Positions 62,184 to 64,000 of a stretch of 64,000 nt of DNA are shown one piece after another. The DNA is from Thereva unica (Eukaryota > Arthropoda > Insecta > Diptera > Therevidae): assembly GCA_949987705.1 (NCBI GenBank), contig OX465281.1:242565143-242629142 (forward strand), written 5' to 3'. Position numbers and translations under genes: made by a program. The notes below the pieces were generated by a model, which searched no databases, was not told the DNA's origin, and worked only from the letters and a program-made list of their open reading frames with translations. Positions within the stretch are counted from its first letter, which is position 1; every line of letters starts with the position of its first letter.

Positions 62184-64000
62184 TTAATAATAGGGTTTCA
62201 GTAAATTGTTGTGCACTACTTTTTCCTTCCGTCCTACTTTTATTGTAGTAGTTTCTGGCGAATTAACTCTTGTGACCTCGAATGGTCCTTCATAGAGAGA
62301 GGTGAGTTTCTTGTTTTTCTGATGTTTATTTTCTAACAAGACTCTGTCCCCAACGTGTAAACTTATTGGTCGAGAAGTGCGGTCATAATAAACTTTAGAT
62401 TTTTCTTTCGCAGCAATCTGGTTCTTACGAATGATATCATGGCTGTTTTGCAAGCGAAATTTTAGGTCGGTTACGTAATCCGTATAGTTATACAGGGGCT
62501 CAGGAAGTCTCGTGATGGCTGAAGGGATTGTAGGATTTATTCCAAATAATGCTTCAAAGGGCGAATATTGAGTAGAGTTGTGGGGGGTTGTGTTGTGTAC
62601 AAAGGTTGCAAAATCGAGCCACAAGTCCCAATTTAATGGATCCTTATCCACGTAGTTCCTTAAGTATTCTCCTAAAGCTCGATGTGAGCGTTCCAATGAT
62701 CCATTACTTTGGGGATGATAGGGCGTAGTCTGAATTTTTTTAATCTTCAGGAGTTTACATGTTCTGGAGAATAGATCGCTCAGGAAATTCGTCCCTTGAT
62801 CCGTTAATAGATACTGAGGGGTGCCGAAAATGCAGATGATTCTTCTTACGAAATAATCGGCTACTGTAGCCGCCTCTTGATTGGGAATAGGGATGGCTAG
62901 CATAAACTTTGTTAAATCATCTTGAAACGTAAGAATAAATCTGTTTTGTAATTCCGAGACCGGCAGAGGTCCCACTATGTCAAGAGCTATGCGCTCAAAA
63001 GGCTGTTTAGCCGTGGTTGTGATCTTCATCGGCATTTTAGTTTTCACCGTAATCTTATTCTTACGACATAGTTCGCAGGCAGCTATATATCGTTTAATAT
63101 CCTTGAACATATTTTTCCACTTACATTTTTGTTTCAATCTACGGTATGTTTTTACGACACCTTGGTGTCCTCCAGTAGGGCTTTCATGGGACTCTCGAAG
63201 AATTGCGGCGATTTCGTGTGGATCATTTAATGTGATAACTTCACTCCTTTTGTCAGTGTCTGTGTTATGAATGCGCTGAGGTGATTGGTGATGGGCAGCT
63301 TGAGATCTAGTAGTGACGTTTATCTGCGCGGAGGGTAGTCGAGATAACGCATCTGCGTTTGTGTTGAGTGAGCCTGATTTATGAATTACGTCAAAGTCGT
63401 ACTCTTCTAATTTAATACGCCACCTCATTATTCTCGAGGTAGGGTCTTTTAAGTTGAAGATCCACCGTAGGGGCTTGTGGTCCGTAACCACAGTGAACCT
63501 CCTACCATAAAGGTATGGTCTGAAATGAGTCACTGCCCAAACCACAGCAAGAGCCTCTTTCTCGATCGTAGAGTAATTTTTCTCGGCTTGGTTTAACATT
63601 CTGCTAGCGAAACAAATCGGTAAATCGATTTCGGCATCGTGATTTCTTTGTGATAGTACGCCGCCTATGGCTGTGTTACTCGCATCCGTGGTAACGAAAA
63701 ATTTCTTTTTAAAATTGGGATATTGTAGCACTGGGAATTCCGTTATGGATTTCTTTAAACTGCTAAAGGGTTCGTCGCAATGTGCGTCCCAGTAGAAAGG
63801 AACGTCCTTCTTTAATAATTTGTTAATAGGGTTGGAAATTTTGGAAAAATTTGGAATAAATTTTCGGTAGTAACCTACTAGTCCCAAAAATGATTTAACT
63901 TGCTTTTTATCTACGGGTGGTGAGATTGAACATATAGCGGATACTTTAGCGGGATCTGGTTTAATACCTTGATCGGTAATGACATGCCCGAGATACGCCA
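62184..64000 (-). CDS. Errantivirus-like pol, C-terminal part (RT end, RNase H, integrase)
   Basis: The frame is open from the window edge to the TAA at 62184-62186; the N-terminal protease and RT palm lie outside. Numbering from the Met at 63887: the end of RT is LGLVGYYRKFIPNF. RNase H has Asp68, Glu111, Asp136 and Asp179. The integrase zinc finger is His234, His241, Cys271, Cys274. The integrase core has Asp303, Asp363 and Glu399, with 35 residues between the last two (DDx35E). The LYEGPFEV motif of gypsy-type integrases is at 531-538. No stop or frameshift is seen in over 600 codons and every catalytic residue is kept, so pol here looks functional. It makes the enzymes that copy the RNA and insert the DNA. 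Confidence 0.92.
   Translation of the reverse strand, partial: AYLGHVITDQGIKPDPAKVSAICSISPPVDKKQVKSFLGLVGYYRKFIPNFSKISNPINKLLKKDVPFYWDAHCDEPFSSLKKSITEFPVLQYPNFKKKFFVTTDASNTAIGGVLSQRNHDAEIDLPICFASRMLNQAEKNYSTIEKEALAVVWAVTHFRPYLYGRRFTVVTDHKPLRWIFNLKDPTSRIMRWRIKLEEYDFDVIHKSGSLNTNADALSRLPSAQINVTTRSQAAHHQSPQRIHNTDTDKRSEVITLNDPHEIAAILRESHESPTGGHQGVVKTYRRLKQKCKWKNMFKDIKRYIAACELCRKNKITVKTKMPMKITTTAKQPFERIALDIVGPLPVSELQNRFILTFQDDLTKFMLAIPIPNQEAATVADYFVRRIICIFGTPQYLLTDQGTNFLSDLFSRTCKLLKIKKIQTTPYHPQSNGSLERSHRALGEYLRNYVDKDPLNWDLWLDFATFVHNTTPHNSTQYSPFEALFGINPTIPSAITRLPEPLYNYTDYVTDLKFRLQNSHDIIRKNQIAAKEKSKVYYDRTSRPISLHVGDRVLLENKHQKNKKLTSLYEGPFEVTRVNSPETTTIKVGRKEKVVHNNLLKPYY

Larger units (their letters stand above)
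59692..64000 (-). mobile_element. Errantivirus-like Ty3/gypsy element, 3' half
   Basis: Reading the minus strand from the window edge: pol (RT end, RNase H, integrase), an env region, a polypurine tract and the 3' LTR. The 5' LTR, primer site, gag and most of RT lie beyond 64000. The element interrupts the CR1-like ORF2 exactly at 59691/59692. The env type and pol motifs fit insect errantiviruses. Confidence 0.88.

Overview
The window is 64 kb of AT-rich eukaryotic, insect-like DNA, most likely from a fly. Evidence: genes with short GT-AG introns (58 and 69 nt), LITAF-domain genes arranged as in insect clusters, an errantivirus-like LTR element with an envelope gene, LOA-, CR1- and RTE-like non-LTR elements, a DD41D mariner, and a P-like element with a THAP remnant. 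The order Diptera is an inference; the species cannot be named from the sequence. Nothing looks bacterial, and I found no rRNA, no intact tRNA gene and no CRISPR array.

Host genes (1-9.5 kb). Three small LITAF-domain genes form a cluster: a two-exon + strand gene (1012-1341), a three-exon - strand gene (8746-1714), and a + strand gene (9073-9405) head to head with it. The middle gene joins an N-terminal BED/C2H2-like zinc finger to a C-terminal LITAF domain. Its LITAF domain is split by a 6-kb phase-0 intron filled with transposon debris. These three are the only host genes I can support.

Transposon-rich remainder (9.6-64 kb). From left to right: two PIF/Harbinger-type elements abutting on a shared TAA; an RTE-like retroelement (copy B) with a 14-bp target duplication; a set of inverted-repeat elements inside one another (13.1-14.6 kb); an internally deleted CR1-like element; a mariner relic; a possible tRNA-derived SINE; a CR1-like element (22.7-25.4 kb); many reverse-transcriptase scraps; a gypsy pol scrap hit by two MITEs; a P-like element with 8-bp TSD (34.6-35.5 kb); a 44-bp minisatellite (39.4-39.7 kb); a 1.9-kb inverted-repeat element (40.6-42.6 kb); an almost complete LOA-like RT-RNase H element (46.5-49.3 kb); a non-autonomous hAT element with 8-bp TSD that carries a retroelement ORF1 fragment (52.4-54.3 kb); a full-length mariner with one frameshift (55.85-57.15 kb); and a CR1-like element with one stop in its ORF (57.2-59.7 kb). 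That last element is cut by an LTR retrotransposon (59.7 kb to the window end) with intact pol and broken env.

The nesting gives relative ages. The errantivirus-like element is younger than the CR1 copy it interrupts. RTE-like copy A is younger than the LOA-like element in the LITAF intron. Several MITEs are younger than the gypsy, RT and hAT pieces they sit in. Regions 17.1-19.5, 31.1-32.4, 36.5-39.4, 44.1-46.3 and 49.7-52.4 kb hold no gene I can support. I saw no undescribed multi-gene system. The most unusual items are the finger-LITAF gene, the P-like THAP element, the hAT element carrying ORF1, and an unidentified coding-like stretch at 32.5-33.2 kb.
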